Shown here piece by piece: positions 15,634 to 23,764 of a DNA stretch of 41,573 bases (position 1 is its first letter; each line of letters starts with the position of its first letter). A model generated the notes under the pieces. That model was not told the origin of the DNA. It ran no database searches and saw only the letters and a program-made list of their open reading frames with translations. The DNA comes from Parelusimicrobium sp031549165. Its GTDB lineage: Bacteria > Elusimicrobiota > Elusimicrobia > Elusimicrobiales > Elusimicrobiaceae. The stretch lies in assembly GCA_031549165.1 (NCBI GenBank), contig JAVBQE010000069.1:1-41573 (forward strand), written 5' to 3'. A program made the translations under genes and the position numbers.

Positions 15634-16950
15634 TTAGTATAATTCTAAAACTGTTTTGCCATTCTCGTAAACAAGCGGCATTATAATACCTTTGTGCCCT
15701 GCAAGTTCGCCGTAGCTCATGTCAAAAGCAATGGCGGGAAGCTCAATTACCCTTACCTCTTCAAACGCCATTTCATTATATCTGAAATAGCGCACCTTTG
15801 TGCCTTTGAAAGAGGCAAAGCTGTCTGAGAGTATAGCAATTTTAGGTATATTTTCCAAAGCCACAACAGTGTTTTTCCCACCGTCGTTAAAAGCCGCTAT
15901 GGGCGGCAGAATTTTGTAAAAAACGTTGTTTATAACAATTCTCTTAGGCGCGGCGGCGAAAGAATAGTCACTGCCGAAATCTACCCGCTTACCTTCGGCT
16001 GGGTACATGTATAATGAGCCGGAAGGCATGGTTAATAAAGTGTCTTTTTCGTTATCTTCATCTACGTTAAAGTTTAGGAAAGCAAACACACTGGCCTCTG
16101 CGGAAGCAGGCAATTTTTCTTTTGACACTTCAAATTTATTGTTATACAGAAGCTCGCGTACGGGGCCCGTTTTTAAACCGTTATGTTTGTATATCTCCTG
16201 GGAGTAGAGCTTTCTGCCCTGCGGTTCGTCCGCAGTGGCTACCGCCCAGCGAAGGCTTTGTGTTTGTTTAAGCTTGCCGTCTTTGGCCTCTATAACAAGC
16301 GTGTTAATCGTTTCGGCCTTTACGTCCTGCACTACAATAAATAGCTGGTCCGCCCCAGATTTTTTAGCGTCAAAGGCGCTTAAATAAAATGCTTTTCTGG
16401 AGGATGGAAGACGCAAGGTTTCAACTTCTTTAAAAGTCTTGTCTTCTAAAGAAAAAACTTTAATTTCGTTCTTTTCGTTAAGCGCGACAAGTTTTTTGCC
16501 GTCGCCGTAAACATCGGCCATACGCGCAGAAATTAAAATGTCGTTAATGGGGGTGGAGCGGAAAAGCGCGGGCGTTTTCGCATCCGCCTTTTCAGCAGTT
16601 ACAGGCTGCACAACCGGCGCCGCGGCCTCTTCAAACAAAACAGCCTTCTGGGCGGATTTAGAGGCGTACTTTTCTTTAAGTGTGCCGACAGCAAATTTAG
16701 GCTGCACTTCTGTAATAGTAAAAACACCTCCGTAAGTAAATACAGTACCCAAATCTTCACCCTTATGGTTTTTTAAAGACTCTTCTTTTTCCACAAGCTT
16801 AAAAATATCGCCCTTTTTAGGCTTTGTTTTTAGCTCGGTGATGTCTATATAAACTGTAAGGCCGTCCTGCTTAGCGATATAAGCAAAGTCGGCGGCATAA
16901 AGAACAGCAAAGGATAAAAATAATGTTAGAGACAAAAGGATTTTTTTCAT
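15634..16950 (-). CDS. Secreted FG-GAP/VCBS-like propeller protein, function unknown
   Basis: 438 residues starting with a signal peptide (MKKILLSLTLFLSFAVLYA, cleavage near AADFAY), so periplasmic or outer-surface. The mature part has repeats of the kind found in seven-bladed propellers: DVYGDGKKLVALNEKNEIKV, a parallel DAKKSGADQLFIVVQD, then FNVDEDNEKDTLLTMPSG and FNDGGKNTVVALENIP. These match the pattern in which an Asp/Gly-rich calcium-like loop precedes a hydrophobic strand. The N-terminal 100 residues look like a separate beta domain. No catalytic motif is visible. A TACAAT box lies seven bases before the ATG and no ribosome site is present. It heads the seven-gene minus run that ends at 11095. 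Confidence 0.7.
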   Translation of the reverse strand: MKKILLSLTLFLSFAVLYAADFAYIAKQDGLTVYIDITELKTKPKKGDIFKLVEKEESLKNHKGEDLGTVFTYGGVFTITEVQPKFAVGTLKEKYASKSAQKAVLFEEAAAPVVQPVTAEKADAKTPALFRSTPINDILISARMADVYGDGKKLVALNEKNEIKVFSLEDKTFKEVETLRLPSSRKAFYLSAFDAKKSGADQLFIVVQDVKAETINTLVIEAKDGKLKQTQSLRWAVATADEPQGRKLYSQEIYKHNGLKTGPVRELLYNNKFEVSKEKLPASAEASVFAFLNFNVDEDNEKDTLLTMPSGSLYMYPAEGKRVDFGSDYSFAAAPKRIVINNVFYKILPPIAAFNDGGKNTVVALENIPKIAILSDSFASFKGTKVRYFRYNEMAFEEVRVIELPAIAFDMSYGELAGHKGIIMPLVYENGKTVLELY

Positions 16951-16957
16951 ATAATTG

Positions 16958-16963
16958 ATTGTA
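16958..16963 (-). promoter_or_regulatory. -10 box (TACAAT) of a probable leaderless promoter
   Basis: TACAAT on the minus strand ends seven bases before the ATG at 16950, and the spacer CAATTAT holds no Shine-Dalgarno sequence. A start of transcription at the usual distance would fall on or next to the ATG. No clear -35 is seen. The gap to the divergent mazG gene is only 36 bases. Confidence 0.4.
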
Positions 16964-16986
16964 GCTTTTTTTAGGAGAAAATTTCC

Positions 16987-17367
16987 ATGAAATCTTTTGA
17001 CGAACTTATTAACACCACCAAAACACTAATCGGCCCAAACGGCTGCCCGTGGGACAGGAAACAAACGCATGACACCTTAATCAAAAACCTGCGCGAAGAA
17101 AGCGAAGAGCTTGTGTCCGCCATAGAAAATAAAGACTGGGAAAACATGAAAGAAGAGCTGGGCGACGTGCTGCTCCAGGTAATCTTCCACGCCAACCTGG
17201 CAGAAAACGCGGGCAAATTTACGCTGGAGGACGTGGTCAACTATCTTAACGAAAAGCTAGTCCGCCGACATCCGCACGTCTTCGGCGGGTGCGAGGCAGC
17301 AAAAACGGAAGAAGAAGCCCTCGCGCGCTGGAAAGAAATGAAGAAAAAAGAGCGGGAAAATAAATAG
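16987..17367 (+). CDS. mazG: MazG-family nucleotide pyrophosphohydrolase, single domain
   Basis: Hydrolyses (d)NTPs to the monophosphate and pyrophosphate; a house-cleaning enzyme. The conserved core is complete: GPNGCPWDRKQTHDTL, LREESEELVSAIE (metal-binding Glu residues), MKEELGDVLLQVIFHANLAE, and the RRHPHVFGG signature. The protein ends at 126 residues, about half of the two-domain E. coli MazG (263), so only the catalytic N-terminal domain is present; one-domain MazG proteins are known in other bacteria. A TTAGGAG ribosome site precedes the ATG. It is 12 bases before clpC. Confidence 0.93.
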   Translation: MKSFDELINTTKTLIGPNGCPWDRKQTHDTLIKNLREESEELVSAIENKDWENMKEELGDVLLQVIFHANLAENAGKFTLEDVVNYLNEKLVRRHPHVFGGCEAAKTEEEALARWKEMKKKERENK

Positions 17368-17379
17368 TATACTTATAAT
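17365..17379 (+). promoter_or_regulatory. Possible -10 region before clpC
   Basis: TAGTAT at 17365-17370 lies nine bases before the clpC ATG, and TATAAT at 17374-17379 directly abuts it. No Shine-Dalgarno sequence lies in the 12-base gap after mazG. The first box is at the right distance for a leaderless clpC transcript; the second would start transcription inside the gene. Which one, if any, is used is uncertain, and read-through from mazG is also possible. Confidence 0.35.
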
Positions 17380-19881
17380 ATGTCCAAACGATTTACCGAG
17401 AGAGCGCAAAAAGTAGTCCTTATCGCACAGGAAGAGGCCAAAAGGTTTAACCATGACTATGTGGGCACAGAACACCTGCTTTTGGGCCTTGTTTCTATTG
17501 AAGACAGCGCTTCATTCAAAATTCTATATTCTTTAGGCGCAGGATATCGCAAAATTAAAAGCGAGGTGGAAAAGCTTGTAGGTATCGGCGACACCATTAT
17601 GCTTTTAGGCGAAATACCCTTCACGCCGCGCGCCAAAAAGGTGCTGGAATACTCCTTAGAAGAAAGCCAAAATTTAGGCAGCGACTATGTGGGCACGGAG
17701 CATTTGCTCCTCGGGATTACACGTGAGGAAGAAGGCGTGGCGGTGCGTATTTTAACGCGTATCGGCCTTAACCCGCAGATAATCCGAGACACAATAATGG
17801 AGTACATGTCCATTTCCAAAAATCCGCAGGATGTTGACCCGGAAGAAGAGCTTGAAGAAGCGCTTACCACCCAGACAGATTTCAACAAAAAACCTGTAAA
17901 AAGTGATACCCCTACATTAGAGGAGTATTCGCGCGATTTAACAGAGCTTGCCAGAAGCTGCACATTAGACCCTGTTATCGGCCGTGAGGACGAGATAGAA
18001 CGCCTTGTGCAAATTTTAGCGCGGCGCACCAAAAATAACCCGGTGCTAATCGGCGAGCCAGGCGTGGGCAAAACCGCCATTGTAGAAGGCCTTGCCTCGC
18101 GTATTGCCAAAGGCGACGTAAGCGAAGTACTGCAGGGCAAAAAACTTTTAAACCTGGACATGGCCTCCCTTGTCGCAGGCACAAAGTATAGAGGTGAGTT
18201 TGAACAGCGCCTCAAAAATGTTATAGGCGAAATAGAAAAGAGCAAAAACATTATCCTTTTTATAGACGAGCTGCACACCATCATCGGTGCAGGCGCGGCC
18301 GAAGGCAGCATAGACGCATCCAACATGCTAAAGCCCGCCCTCGCGCGCGGCACAATACAGTGCATCGGCGCTACCACTTTTGATGAATATAGGAAGTATA
18401 TAGAGACGGATACCGCACTTGAGCGCCGCTTCCAGCCCATCGTTGTTGAACCGCCGGACGCCGAAGAAACAATACAAATTTTGCACGGCCTTAAAAAGTG
18501 TTATGAGGCGCACCACAAAGTGGTTTTTACCGACGAAGCCATGAAGGCCGCCGCTTACATTGCCGACCGGTATATACAGGACCGCGCTATGCCGGACAAA
18601 GCTATTGACCTTTTTGACGAAGCCGGCGCGCGCGTGCGTTTAAAACACGCCGTTGTGCCGGAAGAATTAAAAGATAAACAAAAAGAGTTTGACGCAGCTG
18701 TAGCCGACAAAAACGAAGCAATTAAAAATAAAGAATTTGAACGCGCAGCGCAGGCCAAAGATACGGAAAAAAGGCTGGCTTCTTATATATCACACCTGAA
18801 AGAAAAATTTGAGCGGGAAAAACAAGCCAAACTGCCCGAAGTTACCGAAGAAGACATTGCCTTAGTAGCCTCCAAATGGACAGGCATACCCGTAACCAAA
18901 ATAACACAGAGCGAGAGCGAGAAAATTTTAAAGATGGAGGAGTTTCTGCACGAGCGCATTATCGGGCAGGACGAAGCTGTAAAAGCAGTGTCGCAGGCCA
19001 TCCGAAGGAGCAGAACAGGCCTAGGAAACCCTAAAAAACCTATAGGCGGTTTCTTATTCCTCGGCCCCACAGGCGTGGGTAAAACAGAACTGGCTAAAAC
19101 TTTGGCGGAATTTCTATTCGGTGACGAAGAAGCCATGGTGCGTATTGATATGAGCGAATATATGGAAAAGTTCGCCGTGTCGCGCCTGATAGGCGCACCG
19201 CCGGGCTATGTGGGCTTTGAAGAAGGCGGCGCTTTAACCGAGGCCGTGCGCAGGCGCCCGTACAGCGTAGTAGTGCTGGACGAAATGGAAAAGGCGCACC
19301 AGGATATTTATAATATCCTTTTACAGGTTTTAGACGAAGGCTCGCTTACAGACAATTTAGGACATAAGGTAAGTTTTAAAAATACTATCGTAATAATGAC
19401 CTCTAACGTAGGCGCTAGAGAGATAACAAATAAAGGCAGCTCGCTGGGTTTTACCGCCAACGACAGTGAGGAGAAGAATTACGCATCCATGAAGTCTAAT
19501 GTAATGGAAGAAGTTAAAAAAACTTTCAACCCGGAATTTATTAACAGGATAGACGAAATAGTGGTTTTCCACGCATTAAATAAACAGCATATCGGCGAGA
19601 TTTTGGATATGCTTATAGAAGATGTGGAGGCCAAACTGGAAGAGCAGAATTTAACTATAGCGCTTACTTCTGCCGCCAAAAACCACCTCATAGACTCCGG
19701 CTTTGACCCCAAATACGGCGCGCGCCCGCTGCAACGCACAGTGCAGCGCTTGTTAGAAGACCCGTTGGCCGAATACTTATTAAAAAACAAAAACCCGCAC
19801 AACAAAAAAATAATGGCAGATTTTGACGCGCAGACAAAAAAGATTAATTTTGCTTTAATTGAAGAACACGTTACAGTATAA
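17380..19881 (+). CDS. clpC: ATP-dependent Clp protease ATP-binding subunit ClpC
   Basis: A class I Hsp100 AAA+ unfoldase that feeds substrates to ClpP. Domain order in 833 residues: a double Clp-N repeat (AQEEAKRFNHDYVGTEHLLL and a second YVGTEHLLLG), AAA-1 with Walker A GEPGVGKT near 226, a middle region carrying a UVR-like motif (around 430-465, DKNEAIKNKEFERAAQAKD), AAA-2 with Walker A GPTGVGKT near 562, then the D2-small domain. The UVR motif separates it from ClpB, and SLGF after TSNVGAREI matches the hydrophobic loop that docks ClpP. McsA/McsB adaptors are not in the window. It lies 14 bases before recA. Confidence 0.96.
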   Translation: MSKRFTERAQKVVLIAQEEAKRFNHDYVGTEHLLLGLVSIEDSASFKILYSLGAGYRKIKSEVEKLVGIGDTIMLLGEIPFTPRAKKVLEYSLEESQNLGSDYVGTEHLLLGITREEEGVAVRILTRIGLNPQIIRDTIMEYMSISKNPQDVDPEEELEEALTTQTDFNKKPVKSDTPTLEEYSRDLTELARSCTLDPVIGREDEIERLVQILARRTKNNPVLIGEPGVGKTAIVEGLASRIAKGDVSEVLQGKKLLNLDMASLVAGTKYRGEFEQRLKNVIGEIEKSKNIILFIDELHTIIGAGAAEGSIDASNMLKPALARGTIQCIGATTFDEYRKYIETDTALERRFQPIVVEPPDAEETIQILHGLKKCYEAHHKVVFTDEAMKAAAYIADRYIQDRAMPDKAIDLFDEAGARVRLKHAVVPEELKDKQKEFDAAVADKNEAIKNKEFERAAQAKDTEKRLASYISHLKEKFEREKQAKLPEVTEEDIALVASKWTGIPVTKITQSESEKILKMEEFLHERIIGQDEAVKAVSQAIRRSRTGLGNPKKPIGGFLFLGPTGVGKTELAKTLAEFLFGDEEAMVRIDMSEYMEKFAVSRLIGAPPGYVGFEEGGALTEAVRRRPYSVVVLDEMEKAHQDIYNILLQVLDEGSLTDNLGHKVSFKNTIVIMTSNVGAREITNKGSSLGFTANDSEEKNYASMKSNVMEEVKKTFNPEFINRIDEIVVFHALNKQHIGEILDMLIEDVEAKLEEQNLTIALTSAAKNHLIDSGFDPKYGARPLQRTVQRLLEDPLAEYLLKNKNPHNKKIMADFDAQTKKINFALIEEHVTV

Positions 19882-19895
19882 AAAGGAGAGAATTT

Positions 19896-20969
19896 ATGGA
19901 CGCAAATAAGATGAAAGCGCTGGAAGCAGCGATGGGCCAGATTACCAAAGCTTACGGCAAAGAAGCAATAATGAAATTAGGCGACAACAGCGTAAAAAAG
20001 GTGGAAGCAATATCCACAGGCGCACTCTCCTTAGACTTAGCTCTAGGCGTAGGCGGCGTGCCGCGCGGGCGCGTCATTGAAATTTATGGCCCGGAAGCAG
20101 GCGGCAAAACCACCCTTTCTCTACACATCGCGGCGCAGGCGCAAAAAAACGGCGGTACAGTAGCTTTTATTGACGCGGAACACGCGCTTGACCCTGTGTA
20201 TGCCAAAGGCATCGGGGTAAATGTGGATGAGCTTTTTGTCTCCCAGCCCGACAGTGGGGAGCAGGCTTTAGAAATTGCGGAAAAATTAGTCAGCTCCGGC
20301 GCGGTGGACCTTATTATTATTGACTCCGTGGCTGCGCTTGTGCCGAGAGCGGAAATTGAAGGGCAGATGGGCGACGCGCATGTTGGTTTACAAGCAAGAC
20401 TTATGAGCCAGGCGCTTCGCAAACTTACAAGCCTTTTAAATAAAACCAAAACCAGCATTATTTTCATAAACCAGCTGCGCCAGAAAATCGGCATTATGTT
20501 CGGCAACCCGGAAACCACGCCGGGCGGGTTGGCTTTAAAGTTTTATTCAAGCGTCAGAATAGATATCCGCAAAATTGAAAACCTTAAAAAGGGCGACGAG
20601 GTTATCGGCACCCGCGTAAGAGCAAAGGTTATCAAAAACAAAGTTGCTCCGCCGTACAGACAGGCGGAATTTACCATGTTGCACGGCGAAGGCATCTCCA
20701 GAGAAGGCTGCATACTTGACATGGGCACGCAGGCCGGCATTATTGAAAAGAGCGGCAGCTGGTTCCTCTACGGACAGGAAAAATTAGGCCAGGGCTACGA
20801 CAATGCAAGGCAGTATCTTAAAGATAACGCACAGCTGGCAGACGAGTTAGAAAACAAGTTAAAAGAAAAGTACCTCAACCCCGGCGTAGTGCTCGCCTCC
20901 GACAAAAAAGCGGCGGAAGAACACACCGAGGATGGAGAAGAAAAACCTGCAAAAAAAGCAAAAAAATAA
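19896..20969 (+). CDS. recA: Recombinase RecA
   Basis: Strand-exchange protein for homologous recombination and SOS induction. It opens with the MKALEAAMGQITKAYGKEAIM helix region, has Walker A GPEAGGKTTL, the AFIDAEHALDP and LIIIDSVAALVPRAE segments, loop L2 around QLRQKIGIMFGNPETTPGG, and a C-terminal charged tail (EEHTEDGEEKPAKKAKK). Its 357 residues are normal. AAAAGGAGAG is a strong ribosome site. I see no convincing SOS box upstream; clpC ends 14 bases before, so it may be co-transcribed with clpC. Confidence 0.98.
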   Translation: MDANKMKALEAAMGQITKAYGKEAIMKLGDNSVKKVEAISTGALSLDLALGVGGVPRGRVIEIYGPEAGGKTTLSLHIAAQAQKNGGTVAFIDAEHALDPVYAKGIGVNVDELFVSQPDSGEQALEIAEKLVSSGAVDLIIIDSVAALVPRAEIEGQMGDAHVGLQARLMSQALRKLTSLLNKTKTSIIFINQLRQKIGIMFGNPETTPGGLALKFYSSVRIDIRKIENLKKGDEVIGTRVRAKVIKNKVAPPYRQAEFTMLHGEGISREGCILDMGTQAGIIEKSGSWFLYGQEKLGQGYDNARQYLKDNAQLADELENKLKEKYLNPGVVLASDKKAAEEHTEDGEEKPAKKAKK

Positions 20970-20978
20970 AAAATCTAT

Positions 20979-21005
20979 ATGCGCTGCGTTTAAAACGCGG
21001 CGCAT
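20979..21005 (+). other. Hairpin after recA, before the pilin gene
   Basis: A 12-base-pair stem with one G-T pair (ATGCGCTGCGTT at 20979-20990 against AACGCGGCGCAT at 20994-21005) and a three-base loop. It is GC-rich, as in intrinsic terminators, but is followed by TATAATAAGG rather than a T run. It may be a weak terminator for recA, or a 5' element of the pilin transcript, whose ribosome site (AAGGAG) begins only seven bases later. Confidence 0.5.
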
Positions 21006-21023
21006 TATAATAAGGAGAACGAT

Positions 21024-21582
21024 ATGACAATTAAAAAAATAACACAAAATACTACCCGGTGTACCCCCCCCCCCCCCTATACTTTCTAAAAAAGCATTTA
21101 CTCTGATTGAACTTTTAGTTGTAGTACTTATCATAGGCATACTTGCCGCCGTTGCATTACCACAATATCAAAAGTCTGTTTTAAAAAGCAGAGCTGCAAC
21201 TCTTCTCTCTATGACAAAAGCAGTGGGAGAAGCGGAAAAAAGATTTTTCCTGTCCGAAAATTCCTATACTGTAAGCTTTGACCTTTTAGACATTGAGGTC
21301 CCCGGAGAAATCATTATTAATGAACCACAGCGCCAGTTTAAAGAGTTTGCACCTGGAAGTACAATACAACTAAGAGGAGACAGCAATCTACAAGACAACT
21401 TCTATGTGGCCTCAGCAATAGATACGCTTCTCTCATACAGATACTTCCCCGCCAACAATTTATGGCTTTGCTCAGCCACCACACAATCTCCTAACGGAGT
21501 ACAGCTTTGTAAAATGTCAGGTGACCCTGTTGCATGTCCTGCAGGCTTTAACGGCGACATCCTATGTTACAGCATAAAATAA
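21024..21582 (+). pseudogene. Type IV pilin-like gene, out of frame at a C14 tract (probable phase-variable OFF allele)
   Basis: A type IV pilin or pseudopilin. The ATG at 21024 has a good ribosome site (AAGGAG) and encodes a short leader, MTIKKITQNTTRC, that runs into 14 C residues (21064-21077) and stops at TAA 21087-21089. The rest of the gene is in the next frame: SKKAFTLIELLVVVLIIGIL followed by AAVALPQYQKSVLKSRAA, the N-methylated hydrophobic spine, then about 125 residues with several Cys to the stop at 21582. The processing site would be after Ala rather than the usual Gly. Losing one C joins the two frames with a run of prolines in the leader; the mature pilin would be 161 residues. 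No other start lies in the pilin frame. Confidence 0.85.
21064..21077 (+). repeat. Poly-C tract of 14 bases in the pilin leader
   Basis: An uninterrupted run of 14 C, by far the longest G or C homopolymer in the window, inside the region coding for the pilin leader peptide. Tracts of this length slip during replication and are the basis of phase variation in surface-structure genes of several genera. Here 14 C puts the leader out of frame; 13 (or 10, or 16) would be in frame. Confidence 0.9.
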
Positions 21583-21596
21583 ACTTCTAAAAATAT

Positions 21597-21602
21597 TATA
21601 AT
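21597..21602 (+). promoter_or_regulatory. -10 box (TATAAT) close before queH
   Basis: TATAAT lies five bases before the queH ATG, with GAAGC between and no Shine-Dalgarno sequence. It falls in the 25-base gap after the pilin stop. The spacing fits a leaderless transcript. No clear -35 is visible. Confidence 0.4.
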
Positions 21603-21607
21603 GAAGC

Positions 21608-22147
21608 ATGAACAAAAAAAAGCTTCTGTTATCCTGCTGCGCGCCGTGCTCCTGCGCGGTGATAGAACGTTTTGCTTTAGACGGTAAAAACTTTAGCGTA
21701 CTTTTTTATAATCCTAATATTTCACCAAAGGACGAATATCAAAAAAGGCTTATAGAAAATAAAAAACTCTGCGCAGATTTTAATGTGCCGTTTGTTGAGC
21801 TAGAGTATGAGCATGAAGCCTGGCTTGACGCTGTTAAAGGATTAGAAGCGGAACCTGAGCGCGGGAGGCGCTGTGAAGTTTGTTTTTATTTCCGCCTTAA
21901 AAAAGCGGCGGCGTGGGCGAAGGAGAATGGGTTTAGCGAGTTTACTTCTGTTTTAGGCGTGTCAAAATACAAAGATTTTGCGCAAGTGCTCGCCGCCGCA
22001 GCCCGGGCCGCCAGAGAAGAAGACATTAAATATAACGAAACCAACTATCGCAAAAACGGCCTTGAAGAACGCCGCCGCGCGCTAACCAAAGAAAAACAAA
22101 TGTACAACCAACAATACTGCGGCTGCGCATTTTCAAAACGAAAGTAA
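21608..22147 (+). CDS. queH: Epoxyqueuosine reductase QueH
   Basis: Last step of queuosine tRNA modification; QueH replaces the unrelated QueG in many bacteria. Signatures are LLLSCCAPCSCAV (Cys10, Cys11, Cys14), YNPNISPKDEYQKRL, ERGRRCEVCFYFRL (Cys89, Cys92), the conserved EFTSVLGVSKYKD block, and a C-terminal YCGCAFSKR. The Cys pairs would hold the iron-sulfur cluster and metal site known for the family. The length of 179 residues is typical. It follows the pilin gene by 25 bases and apparently has its own promoter. Confidence 0.94.
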   Translation: MNKKKLLLSCCAPCSCAVIERFALDGKNFSVLFYNPNISPKDEYQKRLIENKKLCADFNVPFVELEYEHEAWLDAVKGLEAEPERGRRCEVCFYFRLKKAAAWAKENGFSEFTSVLGVSKYKDFAQVLAAAARAAREEDIKYNETNYRKNGLEERRRALTKEKQMYNQQYCGCAFSKRK

Positions 22148-22156
22148 CTAAAACTA

Positions 22157-22185
22157 TTTACAACATGCATTTAAAGTGCTAGTAT
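22157..22185 (+). promoter_or_regulatory. Sigma-70-type promoter for the GH13 gene
   Basis: TTTACA at 22157-22162 and TAGTAT at 22180-22185 with a spacer of exactly 17 bases, followed by AA. It lies in the 92-base gap between queH and the GH13 gene, and would give a leader of about 45-50 bases with the AAGAGG ribosome site at 22225-22230. This is the clearest two-box promoter in the window. Confidence 0.6.
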
Positions 22186-22239
22186 AAAAATAGCGTCTTT
22201 GTTTTGGCGCGGGGTAAAATAAAAAAGAGGGTTAATTCT

Positions 22240-23691
22240 ATGCGTACAAATCCGCATATATTAGAGATAAATACACGTCTGTGGCTTAACAGACTGGCAA
22301 AAAAACACAACCAGACATTTACTCTGGACACTGTGCCTATGGAGTATTGGGAGAAGGTGAAAGCCGGCGGCTTTGACGCTATATGGTTCCTGGGCGTATG
22401 GCAGGCAAGCCCTAAAGCTAAAGAAATAGCGCAGAGCTTTACGCCGCTTACAGACGCTATTAAAACAATTTATCCTGACTATTCCAAAGAAGATATCGGC
22501 GCGTCCCCCTTTGCCGTTTATGACTATAACGTAGACGCTGTGCTCGGCGGCAATGACGCGCTTATACGCTTACGGGAAACGCTAAACGGCATGGGCATTG
22601 CGGTGTTTTTGGACTTCGTAGGCAACCACCTTGCCGTAGACCACCCCAAAACACTCTCTAACCCGGATTTTTTTATCAATAACGGCACCACCGAACCGCC
22701 GGCAGACAAAAAAAACTTATTTTATAAAACAGAAAACGGCGTGTGGATAGCTAATGGCAGGGACCCGCATTTCCCGTCGTGGACGGACACCGCGCAGCTT
22801 AACTATTTTAACCCGGACACACAAGCCTTCATGCTTAACACGTTAAAACACGCCGCCTCCATGTGTGATGGCGTGCGTTGCGACATGGCAATGCTTACGC
22901 TTAATAAAGTGCACAGCGATATTTGGAAAGACTATTTGTCCAAATACCCATATCCGCATGAAGAATTTTGGAGCAGCGCTGTAAGAGCCGTAAGAGAAAT
23001 AGACCATGACTTTGTGTTTATCGCAGAAGTGTACTGGGGCCTTGAATGGGAAATCCAGGAGCTCGGCTTTGACTACACTTACGACAAAATTCTCTATGAC
23101 CGCCTGCGCTATTCCACCCCGGAAAGCATTAAAGGCCACTTAAACGCAGAGCATTTGTACCAAAAACGCTCTATACGCTTTATTGCTAACCACGACGAAG
23201 AAGTAGCCATAAAAGCCTTCGGCAAGGAAAAGAGCTTTGCCGCAGCTGCTATAATTTCCACCATTTCCGGCGCAAGGATGTTCCACCTGTTCCAACTGCA
23301 CGGGCGCAGCAGCCATATACCGATACAGTATCTGGCAGACCCGTTTGAAGAAGATATGGAAGTTTATAATTTTTATACCCGGCTGTTACTTGAAATAAAT
23401 AACCCTGCCTACCACGGCGGCCAGTGGTCCATGAAAGACGTCTATGCCGACGGGGAAAACCAGACTTATAAAAACGTAATGAGCTGGGTTTGGGCGCAGG
23501 CGAATACGCATAAGTTTGTAATAATAAACTACTGCAACTGCGAGAGCGTGTGTTATTTAGACGTAAAAAAACTTGATACCGCTGTTGCCGTTGAGTCCTT
23601 CGCTACGCACCCTGTAGATGGCAATTTAGAAGAATGGCTAAAGGGCAAAGTGGTGCTTAAACCGTTTGAGATAAAAATAGTTACCATGTAG
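22240..23691 (+). CDS. GH13-family glycosidase (alpha-amylase type)
   Basis: Cytoplasmic alpha-glucan-active enzyme of the alpha-amylase family; no signal peptide. The (beta/alpha)8 barrel motifs are VFLDFVGNH (region I, 122-130), GVRCDMA with nucleophile Asp215 (region II), FIAEVYW with acid/base Glu263 (region III) and FIANHDEE with His318 and Asp319 (region IV). The start at 22240 (MRTNPHILEINTRLW, 483 residues) is preferred to an in-frame ATG at 22204 because AAGAGG lies just before it and EINTRLWL is the usual opening. Precise specificity (amylase, glucanotransferase or phosphorylase-like) cannot be told. With glgC it suggests glycogen or starch turnover. A strong terminator follows. Confidence 0.92.
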   Translation: MRTNPHILEINTRLWLNRLAKKHNQTFTLDTVPMEYWEKVKAGGFDAIWFLGVWQASPKAKEIAQSFTPLTDAIKTIYPDYSKEDIGASPFAVYDYNVDAVLGGNDALIRLRETLNGMGIAVFLDFVGNHLAVDHPKTLSNPDFFINNGTTEPPADKKNLFYKTENGVWIANGRDPHFPSWTDTAQLNYFNPDTQAFMLNTLKHAASMCDGVRCDMAMLTLNKVHSDIWKDYLSKYPYPHEEFWSSAVRAVREIDHDFVFIAEVYWGLEWEIQELGFDYTYDKILYDRLRYSTPESIKGHLNAEHLYQKRSIRFIANHDEEVAIKAFGKEKSFAAAAIISTISGARMFHLFQLHGRSSHIPIQYLADPFEEDMEVYNFYTRLLLEINNPAYHGGQWSMKDVYADGENQTYKNVMSWVWAQANTHKFVIINYCNCESVCYLDVKKLDTAVAVESFATHPVDGNLEEWLKGKVVLKPFEIKIVTM

Positions 23692-23707
23692 TTTTCCGCT
23701 GACAATC

Positions 23708-23737
23708 GCCGCCCGGAACCTTCCGGGCGGCTTTTTT
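23708..23737 (+). terminator. Intrinsic terminator of the GH13 gene
   Basis: A perfect 11-base-pair GC-rich stem (GCCGCCCGGAA at 23708-23718, TTCCGGGCGGC at 23721-23731) with a two-base loop and a run of T after it. It isolates the GH13 unit from lysS, which must therefore have its own promoter. Confidence 0.92.
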
Positions 23738-23751
23738 ATCTCCCAAAATGC

Positions 23752-23757
23752 TAAAAT
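23752..23757 (+). promoter_or_regulatory. Extended -10 (TGCTAAAAT) of lysS
   Basis: TAAAAT preceded by TGC (an extended -10) lies seven bases before the lysS ATG at 23765; the spacer TAATTAT has no Shine-Dalgarno site. It lies directly after the upstream terminator, so lysS cannot rely on read-through. A leaderless transcript is expected. Confidence 0.45.
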
Positions 23758-23764
23758 TAATTAT

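Noticed and set aside
20859..21140. Minus-strand open frame across the C tract (Gly-rich)
   Set aside because: It is an antisense shadow of recA and the pilin gene, with low-complexity Gly from the tract and no recognisable domain.
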